A DNA stretch of 64,000 nucleotides from Pectobacterium araliae (GCF_037076465.1 NZ_AP028908.1:1674001-1738000); one strand, 5' to 3'; positions 45,259 to 54,270 are shown, numbered from the stretch's first letter. A program made the numbers and translations. Notes: generated by a model not told the origin, from the letters alone.

Positions 45259-46164
45259 ATGCGCTATAAAGGCCTTGATCTCAATTTACTGGCAGCGCTT
45301 GAGGTGCTATTGACTGAGCAAAGCGTTAGCCGTGCAGCGACAAAAATGCATTTAAGCCAGTCTGCGATGAGCAACGCATTATCACGTCTGCGTGAACGGT
45401 TTTCTGATGAATTGCTGGTACCTGCCGGGCGTGGATTTCATCTTTCACCTCGGGCACATCGCCTCCTCCCCGAAGTTCGTGCGATTATGGCGCGCATTGA
45501 CGGGGGCGTTCTGAGTCGATGCTCTGCCAGTCCGGCGATGGCCAAAAGGCATATTCGGTTGATGGCTTCAGACTATGTCTCTCTGACCGCACTGGCTGAG
45601 GGTTTAAGCAAATTGTCGGTTGAAGCACCCAATCTGACGTTTGACATTATTAAAATGACCGATCAACCATTCAGATATATCGAACAGTATGATATTGACC
45701 TGCTGATTACATCCGACCTCTATATTTCGCATAAACATCCGTCGCAACCGTGGTTTTGCGATGATTACGTTGCGCTCGTCTGCTCTCATGGGAAATGGAC
45801 ATCCCAAAACTTTGACAGAGATTCCTTTACAGTTGCTCCACAGATTGCAGTCAGATTTGAACCTCGGGGAAACCAGACCCATGACGAAAACTTGTTGAGC
45901 ACTTTGGGAATTATGAAGAACACGGTACTGACGATATCCAGTCATGCGCTTATCCCCTATTTTCTGGTAGGTACAGACAGGGTCGCCACACTGCAACGCA
46001 GACTGGCAGCAATCTTTATGCAACAGTTCCCCTTACGACTAATTGAATTACCAGTCGTTGTGCCACCGATTAAAGAAGTATTTCAGTGGCACCAGAGTAA
46101 TGATGGTGATCCAGTTTTGGATTTTGTGCGTCACAAGCTTTTGTCCCTGATGGATGGCTGTTAA
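45259..46164 (+). CDS. LysR-family regulator (NodD/PnbR-like)
   Basis: 301-aa LysR regulator. MRYKGLDLNLLAALEVLLTEQSVSRAATKMHLSQSAMSNALSRLRERFSDELLV is the DNA-binding helix-turn-helix in the NodD/PnbR style. The start at 45259 is preferred over 45247 and 45100: GGAGG lies at 45249-45253 and the canonical N-terminus begins there. It is divergent from the NIPSNAP-SDR genes. Confidence 0.92.
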   Translation: MRYKGLDLNLLAALEVLLTEQSVSRAATKMHLSQSAMSNALSRLRERFSDELLVPAGRGFHLSPRAHRLLPEVRAIMARIDGGVLSRCSASPAMAKRHIRLMASDYVSLTALAEGLSKLSVEAPNLTFDIIKMTDQPFRYIEQYDIDLLITSDLYISHKHPSQPWFCDDYVALVCSHGKWTSQNFDRDSFTVAPQIAVRFEPRGNQTHDENLLSTLGIMKNTVLTISSHALIPYFLVGTDRVATLQRRLAAIFMQQFPLRLIELPVVVPPIKEVFQWHQSNDGDPVLDFVRHKLLSLMDGC

Positions 46165-46259
46165 TGATGCTTATCTAATAAAGGAAGAATCAATATCACT
46201 ACTCATGCATATTCCGATGATTCCGGTCATTGATTTCGCCGATTTCGACTAAAAAATAA

Positions 46260-46289
46260 GCCGTATCAGCAGAGGCTGATACGGCTTTG
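46260..46289. terminator. Strong hairpin between LysR and integrase
   Basis: GCCGTATCAGC (46260-46270) and GCTGATACGGC (46275-46285) form an 11-bp perfect stem with the 4-nt loop AGAG, followed by TTTG. It lies between two convergent genes and has an A-run on the other side (AAAAAATAA), so it can act in both directions. Confidence 0.87.
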
Positions 46290-46315
46290 AGGTTTCCGGG
46301 CGAGTAATTTAAAAG

Positions 46316-47584
46316 TCAGGCGGCGATGTGACGCTTTTTACTACCCTGAATATAGGGTGGTATATAGTATTCACGGCACATATCCAGATAATCGGACCAC
46401 CACTGCATCATCGCCGTACGGGCTTCCAGATGTTCTGCCTTGTGAATATAAGCCATACGCACGGTATTGCGCTCCTGATGACTCATCTGGCGTTCTACTG
46501 CGTCCTTTGCCCATAAACCCGATTCCATTAACGCACTGCATGCCATCGCACGAAAGCCGTGGCCACAGATATCCTTTTTCGTGTCGTAGCCCATCACCCG
46601 CAATGCCTTGTTGATCGTATTTTCACACATTGGCTTATACGGGTTATGGTCGCCAGGGAAGACCAGTTCATTATTACCGGTGATATCCTTAATCTGTTTC
46701 AAAATGGTGATGGCCTGTTCTGAGAGGGGGACAATATGCGGCATTCGCATTTTGGCCCCGCGCCCGGAATAACGCACGCCAATAATGGGTTCTCGCGTCG
46801 CGGGTATCGTCCAGACTCTGTTCGTGAAATCAATCTCTGACCAGCGGGCAAAACGCAATTCACTGGAGCGGATGAACAGATGCAGCGTCAGCAGGACTGA
46901 AAGCCGGGTCAGTTCCCGTCCCTGATGATAACTTTCAATGCGTTCAAGCATTTCAGGGAGGCTCTCCAGCGGCAGGGCCGGATAGTGGCGTCTAACAGGT
47001 GGTATTGTGACGCCCTCAAGGTTTACTGCCGGGTTTGTGTCGATTAACCCCTGATGGACTGCATGACGCATGATGTTATTGAGGTACTGCCGCGTGCGGG
47101 AAGCGACCTCCAGCAGCCCTTTTTCCTCAATCCCTTTTAGCAGGTCAATAAAATGACGGGGTTTAAGTTCTGATACTGACTTGTGTCCGATAACCGGAAA
47201 AACATGATTGTTCAGGCTGGCGAGCAGGCGGTCAGCGGTATTCTGCGACCACTTTTTATTGCTCTTGTGCCACGCCAGCGCCACGTTTTTAAACACTGTT
47301 TCCGGTCTGCGTGAGCTGCGCTCAGTGGCCCGCTGCTGTGCCGGGTTAATGTTCAGCGCCAGCATCTTACGGATACCTTCACGTTGCTGTCGCGCATCAG
47401 ACAGGGAAACGACCGGATAGGGCCCCAGTGCAATGCGGGATTCGTTACCGTTGATTCGATACTTGAGATACCAGTGGCGGGAACCGCCCGGTTTGACAAG
47501 AAGATACAGACCGTGGGAATCGGAGACTTTAAAGGGCTTATCAGAAGGTTTAAGAGTGCGGATTTTCGCGTCGGTAAGGGACAT
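46316..47584 (-). CDS. P4-type tyrosine integrase (HPI-like, tRNA-Asn specific)
   Basis: 422-aa tyrosine recombinase with the N-terminal DUF4102 domain (MSLTDAKIRTLKPSDKPFKVSDSHGLYLLVKPGG) and catalytic residues Arg239, His342, Arg345, His369 and Tyr379 (HGFRAMA and MSHQERNTVRMAYIH). It closely resembles, from memory, the integrase of the Yersinia high-pathogenicity island, which targets tRNA-Asn. It begins 161 bp from the tRNA-Asn 3' end and reads away from it, as in a genuine tRNA-linked island. It appears intact. Confidence 0.93.
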   Translation of the reverse strand: MSLTDAKIRTLKPSDKPFKVSDSHGLYLLVKPGGSRHWYLKYRINGNESRIALGPYPVVSLSDARQQREGIRKMLALNINPAQQRATERSSRRPETVFKNVALAWHKSNKKWSQNTADRLLASLNNHVFPVIGHKSVSELKPRHFIDLLKGIEEKGLLEVASRTRQYLNNIMRHAVHQGLIDTNPAVNLEGVTIPPVRRHYPALPLESLPEMLERIESYHQGRELTRLSVLLTLHLFIRSSELRFARWSEIDFTNRVWTIPATREPIIGVRYSGRGAKMRMPHIVPLSEQAITILKQIKDITGNNELVFPGDHNPYKPMCENTINKALRVMGYDTKKDICGHGFRAMACSALMESGLWAKDAVERQMSHQERNTVRMAYIHKAEHLEARTAMMQWWSDYLDMCREYYIPPYIQGSKKRHIAA

Positions 47585-47744
47585 ATGGGGGTCACTCCAT
47601 TATCGAACTAACCTGACCCCAGATTTGACCACCAATTTTTCCCGATGCGGAGGGTTAAATCAAAATACATCGGGAAGACTTTTCACGCTAACCTCTTGAA
47701 TCATAATCAGATAAGGATTCGTAAGGAGGCATGAAAATAAAAAA

Positions 47745-47761
47745 TTGGCTCCTCTGACTGG
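47745..47761. other. attachment site (attR) in tRNA-Asn
   Basis: TTGGCTCCTCTGACTGG is the 17-bp core I recall for the HPI attachment site, spanning the tRNA-Asn 3' end plus one base. A second copy would be attL; none was found by eye between 19356 and 47744. Confidence 0.65.
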
Positions 47762-47821
47762 ACTCGAACCAGTGACATACGGATTAACAGTCCGCCGTTC
47801 TACCGACTGAACTACAGAGGA
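47746..47821 (-). tRNA. tRNA-Asn (anticodon GUU)
   Basis: 76 nt. On the minus strand it begins TCCTCTGTAGTTCAGTCGG, has the anticodon loop CTGTTAATC and ends GAGGAGCCA. All arms are canonical. It marks the right border of the accessory region. Confidence 0.97.
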
Positions 47822-47931
47822 ATCGTGTGAACGGGGCGCATGATATCCGCCACCCGCGGTGCTGTCAACGGCAAAATCAGCTTTATCGTCTGACTGTTTA
47901 GGCTATGTACAATTCGCTGTTTTTTTATGAG

Positions 47932-48729
47932 TTAGTAAATCGATGGTGCATGATAATTGGTGCTGTTTTGCCAGTTTTTTAGCCGAACGAGCGGATCTTG
48001 GCGATAGAATTTTTGGAAGCAGCGGTACAGATCTGGGAAGCGCTCTTCAAGAAGCTCGGGGGAGCTGAAGAAATATTCCGATAATACCGCAAAACACTCA
48101 GCTGGATCGTGGGCGGCGTAGGGGTCCATGCTGGCGGCGTCTTCTCCCACCAAATCGATTTCTTCCTGTAAAGCATCCATTGCACCATGTAAATGCTGCT
48201 CCCAGGCGGCAATATCGCGCAGTGGAATCAGGGGAACGCCCGTTGCTTCACCGCTGCTGCGAATGTCCAGCTTGTGGGCGACCTCATGAATGATGAGGTT
48301 GAAACCGGAGAGATCGAAGGAGTCCTGTACTTCCTGCCAATTGAGGACAATCGGCCCCTGATCCCAACTTTGCCCAGACTGTACCATTTTCCCCTTATGC
48401 ACGAGCCCGATGTCATCCTGCCATTCTTCCTCTACAATAAATGGGCTGGGATAAACCAGAATTTCATGAAAGCCATCCAGAGCGTCAATGCCCAGCGATA
48501 GCACCGGCAGGGAAAACAATAAGGCGATACGTTGCTGCATGAGTTCCGTTAACACCAGATCCTGCAATGGAATCAGACGCTTTTGTTTTAGAAGCAGTTC
48601 AGCAAGCGTGACCAACTGCTGAAGTTCCTCATCGTTTAAAGGCGCAAGGAGCGGGATAGAAATCGCAGCTTGCCAGTGTTCCAGAGTCTGCACCTGAGGT
48701 TGAGTGTTTTTCCACGGCCATTTAATCAT
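47932..48729 (-). CDS. mtfA: MtfA, Mlc titration factor / metallopeptidase
   Basis: 265-aa protein; MtfA binds and inactivates the glucose repressor Mlc and has Zn-dependent aminopeptidase activity. The zinc motif HEVAH is at 148-152 ([16 protein letters not shown]) and [22 protein letters not shown] supplies the other ligand region. The start [12 protein letters not shown] fits the family. It follows tRNA-Asn in conserved fashion, so the core genome resumes here. Confidence 0.93.
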   Translation of the reverse strand: MIKWPWKNTQPQVQTLEHWQAAISIPLLAPLNDEELQQLVTLAELLLKQKRLIPLQDLVLTELMQQRIALLFSLPVLSLGIDALDGFHEILVYPSPFIVEEEWQDDIGLVHKGKMVQSGQSWDQGPIVLNWQEVQDSFDLSGFNLIIHEVAHKLDIRSSGEATGVPLIPLRDIAAWEQHLHGAMDALQEEIDLVGEDAASMDPYAAHDPAECFAVLSEYFFSSPELLEERFPDLYRCFQKFYRQDPLVRLKNWQNSTNYHAPSIY

Positions 48730-48967
48730 TGTTATTGCTCGTTAAGTCGTCACTTGAATTTAAAGGCGAGGGCGGGTGTTGTTAAAATGCCGTAAAAGTG
48801 AGCATCATGGCAACTGCTAAACGAAGAGATACCGGAGCGGCTAAACGACCCGTCTCGAAAACTGGGGGTAGGGCAACGCTACCAGGGGAGTAACCCCCTC
48901 TCTCCGTCAACTATTCAAACAGTTACCACGCGTTTAGTCTGTGACGCTTCCCACACTTGGCTTTGGC

Positions 48968-49354
48968 TTAAAGTGGGCAGCTTAAATCCCCTTCTTTACA
49001 ACTTAACATGTTTTTGAGTTCTTTTACGCGCTCAGCGGTTTTCTGTGTCAAGCATTGGGAATACACCATGCCATGAACCGATCCTCCGGTTGTTGGAAAG
49101 GTCTGAAATTCACAGTCAGCGTCGCGATACGCGATCCACTTTCTCTGTGCTGACCTGAGCAAGGTCGTATGTTCTTCAAGAACCATGCGCTTTACGACGT
49201 CCTGATAAAGTCGATTAAGTTCACCATCCACTTTTTTATATTCATCAGCAGCGCACTGGTTCATCTCCAACTGTGTGTTGGCATTACCACAGTCTGCGGC
49301 TGTGGCTTGGGTGATGGGCAGTAGAACAAAGACAGCAATAGCGAGTTTTTTCAT
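48968..49354 (-). CDS. LprI-family (DUF1311) periplasmic protein
   Basis: 128-aa precursor with a signal peptide (MKKLAIAVFVLLPITQATA) cut before ADCGNANTQLEMNQCAADEYKKVDGELNRLYQDVV. The cysteine-paired helical LprI-type domain is typical of putative lysozyme inhibitors; no target is known for this protein. It ends CKEGDLSCPL. It stands alone, just downstream of the 327-aa secreted protein gene. Confidence 0.8.
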   Translation of the reverse strand: MKKLAIAVFVLLPITQATAADCGNANTQLEMNQCAADEYKKVDGELNRLYQDVVKRMVLEEHTTLLRSAQRKWIAYRDADCEFQTFPTTGGSVHGMVYSQCLTQKTAERVKELKNMLSCKEGDLSCPL

Positions 49355-49388
49355 TATTTATCCTGGGTAAACAAATACTATGCATGAG

Positions 49389-49430
49389 TATACCCGTCAT
49401 ACTTCAAGTTGCATGTGCGTTGGCTGCGTT
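49389..49430 (+). repeat. Dispersed genomic repeat (TATACCCGTCATACTTC type)
   Basis: The 42-bp segment TATACCCGTCATACTTCAAG...GGCTGCGTT is a repeat I recall occurring many times in Pectobacterium, Yersinia and Serratia intergenic regions. It overlaps the last codons of the upstream secreted-protein gene. Confidence 0.7.
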
Positions 49431-50387
49431 TGTTACTCGACTCATATTCATTTCTTTTTCATTAGGTGATTCCTGGCTATAAATCAACTGCTGGAAAGCA
49501 GGGCGTTTGGGCGTGTTGGCTAACGCTTCCTCAACTACATTAGCGACTTCTTTGATAAGGGGGAAACTTTTCAGGTACGAAGGATCGTTCTGTTCAAAAT
49601 TAGGTAAAATTAGTTGGTCATCGGCTGGTTTTTTATCGCGAAGTATTAAGGTTTCAGGGCTTTTAAGTTGATGGATATCGCGAATGGCGCAAAGTTTTTT
49701 GGATACCTCAGCCTTTTCTTGATCGAAGGGAGTGAATTTAATCTCGGCCGTAGTCGTGTGGTCTGTAATATTCCCTTGGTTATCTATGGAATAACGACTG
49801 ACCTCTTTACCTTGATGGTTTTTACAATCCAGAATCAGGTCTTGAATCTTTATAGAATATGGCGCGGCATATTTTTTATCTTTATAGGTTAAGGAATAAT
49901 CGGTTGCCAAACGTATTTTAAGTATTTCGCCTTCGCGTTTACTCTTACTCACGTCAATAAAATATTGTTCTTTCAGGTTATTTCTAAGGGGGAGCGCAGT
50001 CCATGTTGGGGCTGAAATCGTTTGCTGGCACACATTCAATACGGGCTTTGTCTTGAGCAGACTGTCTTCATCGGGCTCAAAAGGGACGCCAGGAATATAA
50101 CGGAGAATTGAGTTTGCGCCATAGACTCGAATATCAGATCGGGTAGCCGCTTTAATGGTAGAGAATAGCAGCGTCTTTTTATCCGTCGCGCAGTCTACAT
50201 TGAGCCATAATTCGTTCACTTCGCCCGTATACATTGCTATACGGTAAAGCACATTAATGCTTTTCCCTACCTGAACCGTGCTATCGGGAATCCAGTCTAT
50301 GCTTTTGAACATTTCTTGTGGTGAGGAGAGGGCGAAAGCGGAGGAAGAGAGCATCAACCCAACTGAGAATGCGGTTAACCGATTCAT
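49404..50387 (-). CDS. Secreted hypothetical protein, 327 aa
   Basis: Starts with a signal peptide (MNRLTAFSVGLMLSSSAFA) before LSSPQEMFKSIDWIPDSTVQVG. The mature protein is beta-rich, with Cys pairs in NVDCATDK and LNVCQQT, but no family is recognised. Its last residues (NMSRVTNAANAHAT) lie in a dispersed genomic repeat, so the native C-terminus may have been changed. It lies 50 bp upstream of the LprI gene on the same strand. Confidence 0.65.
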   Translation of the reverse strand: MNRLTAFSVGLMLSSSAFALSSPQEMFKSIDWIPDSTVQVGKSINVLYRIAMYTGEVNELWLNVDCATDKKTLLFSTIKAATRSDIRVYGANSILRYIPGVPFEPDEDSLLKTKPVLNVCQQTISAPTWTALPLRNNLKEQYFIDVSKSKREGEILKIRLATDYSLTYKDKKYAAPYSIKIQDLILDCKNHQGKEVSRYSIDNQGNITDHTTTAEIKFTPFDQEKAEVSKKLCAIRDIHQLKSPETLILRDKKPADDQLILPNFEQNDPSYLKSFPLIKEVANVVEEALANTPKRPAFQQLIYSQESPNEKEMNMSRVTNAANAHAT

Positions 50388-50871
50388 TTTAATTCCTTTT
50401 CAATAACCTATAAACAGGAAGATGTTACCCGAAGAGTAAATTTAAAAGCCAATTATTCATCCATTTGCCCAATTTCAGACGCACATATATGGGTGATCAG
50501 GGGTTGTGGAAAGCAGATTACAGAATGCGACATTACTGTTTGAACGGCTTCGCGCAATTTTCAGCCAAATGTAACAATTCGGCGGCGAGTGCGATACCCT
50601 TCGATCCTCTTCTAATTAATGGATAGCTGGAAAACGGACGCCAGTCTGGCGTATTCCTAGGCGAAGGTAAATGTGACCTTCTGATTACGTTGTCATGGAT
50701 AAACCGCACCGTAGCCTGGCTCTGATGGATTACGGTGCGGTTTTGGGAGCGATAGCTTGCGTGAAACACGCCCTTTCTCTGCGGAGATTAGTCTCAATTA
50801 TTCCGACGAATGCTGACAAATCGTGAACGCTGAACTATTTTTATAAGTAATTATCACGTACGGAGGTTGAT
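50388..50871. other. Gap with no clear gene
   Basis: 484 bp. A minus-strand 78-codon frame (50533-50769) ends ...RRGSKGIALAAELLHLAENCAKPFKQ, whose last third looks protein-like and might be the remnant of a gene, but there is no start context. The Pmp3-type gene promoter must lie near the right end. Confidence 0.45.
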
Positions 50872-51039
50872 ATGGGATTTTGGCGCATTGTTCTGACTAT
50901 TCTTCTGCCACCGTTAGGCGTGTTATTGGGGAAAGGGATTGGTGGGGCGTTTATTCTGAATATTATTCTGACGCTATTAGGTTATTTTCCCGGTTTGGTG
51001 CATGCATTTTGGGTGCAGACAAAAGATGATGGAATTTAA
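50872..51039 (+). CDS. YqaE/Pmp3-family membrane peptide
   Basis: 55-aa peptide (MGFWRIVLTILLPPLGVLLGKGIGGAFILNIILTLLGYFPGLVHAFWV) with two transmembrane helices, the complete Pmp3/UPF0057 fold. Eukaryotic Pmp3 affects membrane potential under salt stress; the bacterial role is unclear. ATG 50872 follows CGGAGG. It is followed by a strong terminator. Confidence 0.88.
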   Translation: MGFWRIVLTILLPPLGVLLGKGIGGAFILNIILTLLGYFPGLVHAFWVQTKDDGI

Positions 51040-51070
51040 TGGCTGAAAAAGCTGAATAACGGTCATGACG

Positions 51071-51108
51071 AAATAACGGGAGGCAAGTTGCCCCCCGTTA
51101 TTTTTACG
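51071..51108. terminator. Bidirectional terminator after Pmp3-type gene
   Basis: AAATAACGGG (51071-51080) and CCCGTTATTT (51094-51103), followed by TTTT-type bases, between the convergent Pmp3-type and DASS transporter genes. Confidence 0.85.
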
Positions 51109-51126
51109 GATGTATAAGGCAGTGGA

Positions 51127-52548
51127 TCAATAATAGCCAATCAGTTTCCACCACACTAAGCCGACGATAAAAATCAGGGCGACGTTAAATGTGACGATGC
51201 AGAAATTGATTTTATAGAAACGGTGGCGTTCAAAATATCCCTGAGCAAAGTAAATAGGGCCGGGGCCACCGCCGTATTCGGTATTTCCCCACATCAGATT
51301 GCTAAAAATCCCAAAACAGATGGCGACCATCATGGGTGGCGCGCCCGCGGCTATGGCGGTGGCAGCGAAGGGCGCATAGAGTGCGGCGACGTGACCAGAG
51401 GCGGTAGCAAACAGATAATGCACATAGATATAGAGAATGCCGAGAATAACGAAGGTTTCCATTGCGCCGAAACCCTGTATGGAAGCACCTAGCTTAACGG
51501 TCATCCACTCAATGAAACCAAGGTCAGACAATCCGGCGGCGAGGCTGATAATGACGCTAAACCAGATGACGGTATCCCAGGCTGCGCGATCGTTGAGGAC
51601 CTCTTTCCACTGTACGGCCTGCGTAACAAACAGGTAGGCTACTAATGCCAACCCGACGGACGTGGCAGAGAAACCCGTGATCAGGCTGGTTCCCCAGCCA
51701 AGCAGCGCGAGCACGAAGCCAAAGGCCACTTTTTTCTCTGCCGGTTTCATGTTGCCTAATTCCGCTAGCGAGCGGCGTCCCATCTCCTTGGCTTCTGGCG
51801 TTTTTTTCAACTCTGGGTTCAGTATTTTATAAACCAGTAACGGCATTAGACAGAAACAGCACATTGCTGGCACGACAGCCGCAATAAACCAGCCGCCCCA
51901 GGTGATATCGACGCCTAGTGACGTTTTTGCCAGGCTGCCAACGAGCGGGTTGGCGGCCATGCCCGTGAGGAAGATGGCACCCGTGATCGGCGTAAACTGA
52001 AAGCAGACCATGATCAGAAAGTCTCCGATCTTTTTACCGCTGATGCCGGGTGTTGAGCCTAAGACTTCATTAATCGAACGCGCGATAGGAAAGATAATTC
52101 CCCCTGAACGCGCCGTGACGGAAGGCATGGCGGGCGCCATGATGAGGTCGGAAACGCCCAGTGAATAGGCGATCCCCAAGCTGCTCCCACCGAATAGTGA
52201 CAGCATTTTGTAGGCGATGCGTTTTCCCAATCCAGATGTCACAAAGCCCAGAGAAAGGATATAAGCACAAAATATGAGCCAGACGGTGCCGCTGGAAAAA
52301 CCCGCTAATGCTTTGGCTTCGGTTAAGGTTCCCGTGAAAATGGTGATGCAAAGAACAAGCAGCATAATTGCGCCCGATGGCAGGGGCTGCGTCAATATCG
52401 CTGCGATGGTGGCGGCAAAAATCGCGAACATATGCCATGCCTGCGGCGTAAGACCATCAGGAACCGGAGAAAACCAGATAATCAGACCCAGCAGGAGAGG
52501 AATAATAACCGCGACTATTTTTTTCTTGGTGGAGGATTCGGATGACAT
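51127..52548 (-). CDS. DASS-family anion:sodium symporter (CitT/TtdT-like)
   Basis: 473-aa protein with about twelve helices, of the divalent anion:Na+ symporter family. TVWLIFCAYILSLGFVTSGLGKRIAY, TPITGAIFLTGMAANPLV (Ser/Thr-Asn-Pro region) and MWGNTEYGGGPGPIYFAQGYF match CitT, TtdT and YbhI-type carriers. The substrate is probably a C4-C6 di- or tricarboxylate. It is read in the same direction as the lyase gene upstream, from which it is separated by a 9-bp hairpin. Confidence 0.9.
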   Translation of the reverse strand: MSSESSTKKKIVAVIIPLLLGLIIWFSPVPDGLTPQAWHMFAIFAATIAAILTQPLPSGAIMLLVLCITIFTGTLTEAKALAGFSSGTVWLIFCAYILSLGFVTSGLGKRIAYKMLSLFGGSSLGIAYSLGVSDLIMAPAMPSVTARSGGIIFPIARSINEVLGSTPGISGKKIGDFLIMVCFQFTPITGAIFLTGMAANPLVGSLAKTSLGVDITWGGWFIAAVVPAMCCFCLMPLLVYKILNPELKKTPEAKEMGRRSLAELGNMKPAEKKVAFGFVLALLGWGTSLITGFSATSVGLALVAYLFVTQAVQWKEVLNDRAAWDTVIWFSVIISLAAGLSDLGFIEWMTVKLGASIQGFGAMETFVILGILYIYVHYLFATASGHVAALYAPFAATAIAAGAPPMMVAICFGIFSNLMWGNTEYGGGPGPIYFAQGYFERHRFYKINFCIVTFNVALIFIVGLVWWKLIGYY

Positions 52549-52610
52549 AATGTCTCCTTAATCGTGCAAGTAATGGTTATCCGCCATCTTTCCCGGCAAC
52601 AGAGATCCTG

Positions 52611-52639
52611 CCCAGACGCGTTATTATCTTGCGTCTGGG
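52611..52639. repeat. Hairpin between lyase and transporter genes
   Basis: CCCAGACGC (52611-52619) and GCGTCTGGG (52631-52639) form a 9-bp perfect inverted repeat with an 11-nt loop. No T-run, so it may modulate or stabilise the mRNA rather than terminate. Confidence 0.65.
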
Positions 52640-52694
52640 ACGTATCGATCTCAGTTTGTTAATTAGGGCGATATCGGATAATTACCGATGATGA

Positions 52695-54044
52695 CTATTT
52701 TCTTTCCGTTTTATTGACTACCTGGTCAACCATTTCAGGGGCACTGCCCAAATAATTGACGGGGTTGGTCAGATCTTCGATTAATTTAGGCGCGAGTCGG
52801 CTGGCGACGCTGGGCATGGCATTAAGAACATCGGCCAGCGTGCCGCCTTTCTCATTAACGATGCGACAGGCATCGTAGACGATGTCATGCGCTTCCTGAC
52901 GACCAATATACGGTGCCAGCCCCATCATCACGGCTTCAGCCACAATCAGGCCGTTTGTCATATTGAGGTTTTTCAGCATCATTTTCTCATCAACAATCAG
53001 GCCGTTTAGCATGAACTTGGCTTGATGAAGTGCGCCGGCAGAAAGAATGAAACTTTCCGGAATGGCGATCCACTCCGCATGCCACGGGCCTGTGGCGCGT
53101 TCCAGATCCTGCACCATCGCATCCAACATTAACCCTGCCTGTTGGCGAACGCCTTTGGAACAGGCCAGCATCAGTTCGCTGGAAATGGGGTTACGCTTTT
53201 GCGGCATGGTGCTGCTGGCTCCACGGCCTTTAACAAACGGTTCATACAACTCGCCGAACTCGTTGGAGGCCATCAGCATGACGTCATAGCCAATTTTCCC
53301 TAACGAACCTGTAATCACTGCCAGCAGGTTGACGGCTTCGGCAAATCCATCACGAGCGACATGCCAGGTTGACGTGGGAACGCCCAGGCCAAGCTCGGCC
53401 ATCAGCGCTTTTTGTACCGCAAGCCCTTTATCGCCTAATGAGGCCAATGTCCCCGCAGCGCCTGCGAATTCGCCCACCAGCACGCGTGGGCGCAACTGCG
53501 CAAGGCGCTCGGCATGGCGGTCGAACATGTCCAGCCAGATGGCGGCTTTGTAGCCGAATGTAATCGGTAGCGCCTGTTGTAAATGGGTACGCCCAGCCAT
53601 TGGCGTATTACGGTAACGCACGGCCAGTCCGGCCAAAATAGAACGCAGTGCGTCGATATCTGCTTCAATTAACGCGAAGGCATCACGGATTTGCAGCACC
53701 ACGGCTGTATCCATAATGTCCTGTGTTGTTGCGCCCCAGTGGACATAACCACCAGATTGGCCAGCCTGTTTGGAAATTTGGTGCACCAGAGGCAGGATGG
53801 GGTAGCCCACAATTTCTGTTTCGTGGCGCAGCAGCTCAAAATCGAGCGTGTCAGCGTTACAGCTGGCGGTGATTTCTGCGGCCGCCTCTTCTGGGATCAC
53901 ACCACAACGTGCTTGTGCATTGGCGAGTGCAATCTCTACTTCTACATACTTACGGATGAGTTCCCGGTCATCGAAGATCGCCCGCATTTCTGGGGTACCA
54001 AATGAATCACGGAATAGAACTGAATCAAGCACATTCGAAGCCAT
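52695..54044 (-). CDS. Fumarase/aspartase superfamily lyase (PurB/PcaB-like)
   Basis: 449-aa class II lyase. The signature SSTMPQKRNP (277-286) and MAGRTHLQQALPITFG (Thr153, His154) are intact, as is HWGATTQDIMDT. The fold covers adenylosuccinate lyase and 3-carboxymuconate cycloisomerase types; since a dicarboxylate transporter follows, the substrate may be an imported succinyl or carboxylate derivative that is split to fumarate. That is an inference. It is divergent from a GntR regulator with three operator half-sites between them. Confidence 0.88.
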   Translation of the reverse strand: MASNVLDSVLFRDSFGTPEMRAIFDDRELIRKYVEVEIALANAQARCGVIPEEAAAEITASCNADTLDFELLRHETEIVGYPILPLVHQISKQAGQSGGYVHWGATTQDIMDTAVVLQIRDAFALIEADIDALRSILAGLAVRYRNTPMAGRTHLQQALPITFGYKAAIWLDMFDRHAERLAQLRPRVLVGEFAGAAGTLASLGDKGLAVQKALMAELGLGVPTSTWHVARDGFAEAVNLLAVITGSLGKIGYDVMLMASNEFGELYEPFVKGRGASSTMPQKRNPISSELMLACSKGVRQQAGLMLDAMVQDLERATGPWHAEWIAIPESFILSAGALHQAKFMLNGLIVDEKMMLKNLNMTNGLIVAEAVMMGLAPYIGRQEAHDIVYDACRIVNEKGGTLADVLNAMPSVASRLAPKLIEDLTNPVNYLGSAPEMVDQVVNKTERK

Positions 54045-54148
54045 AACGCCTCCTGAAGCGAGTGTATTAGTGATAAGATGCAGGCCATATCCGCAATAAA
54101 ATGAAGCGTGTTTCCCTTGATAATCGATATGGCCTGAAAGGTTAAATA

Positions 54149-54203
54149 TACGGACAGGTTTAAATGTCCGTACATGTTGTGCTTATGACAACATGTACGG
54201 ACA
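54149..54203. promoter_or_regulatory. GntR operator array, three half-sites
   Basis: TACGGACA occurs at 54149-54156 and 54196-54203, and its reverse complement TGTCCGTA at 54165-54172. GTCCGTACATGTTGT (54166-54180) pairs exactly with 54188-54202 across a 7-nt spacer. These lie in the divergent region between the lyase and the GntR gene and probably bind the GntR protein. Confidence 0.75.
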
Positions 54204-54270
54204 AGTTAGGGGAGCACTGAAATGTTATTTTGTGATGCAGGGCATCAATATTGATTAAGAGCGTGAGCCG

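Noticed and set aside
19356..47744. Second element integrated at tRNA-Ser
   Set aside because: No duplicate of the tRNA-Ser 3' end and no second integrase were seen, although the accessory DNA begins close to it.
46316..47821. Yersiniabactin high-pathogenicity island
   Set aside because: Only the integrase and attachment site match; none of irp, ybt or fyuA genes occur in the window.
48807..48893. 28-codon frame MATAKRRDTGAAKRPVSK... upstream of mtfA
   Set aside because: Basic and in a plausible place, but no ribosome site, no family and a GC-rich hairpin at its end; not enough to call a gene.
50533..50769. 78-codon minus-strand frame
   Set aside because: Only the last third looks protein-like and no start context; left as part of a gap.
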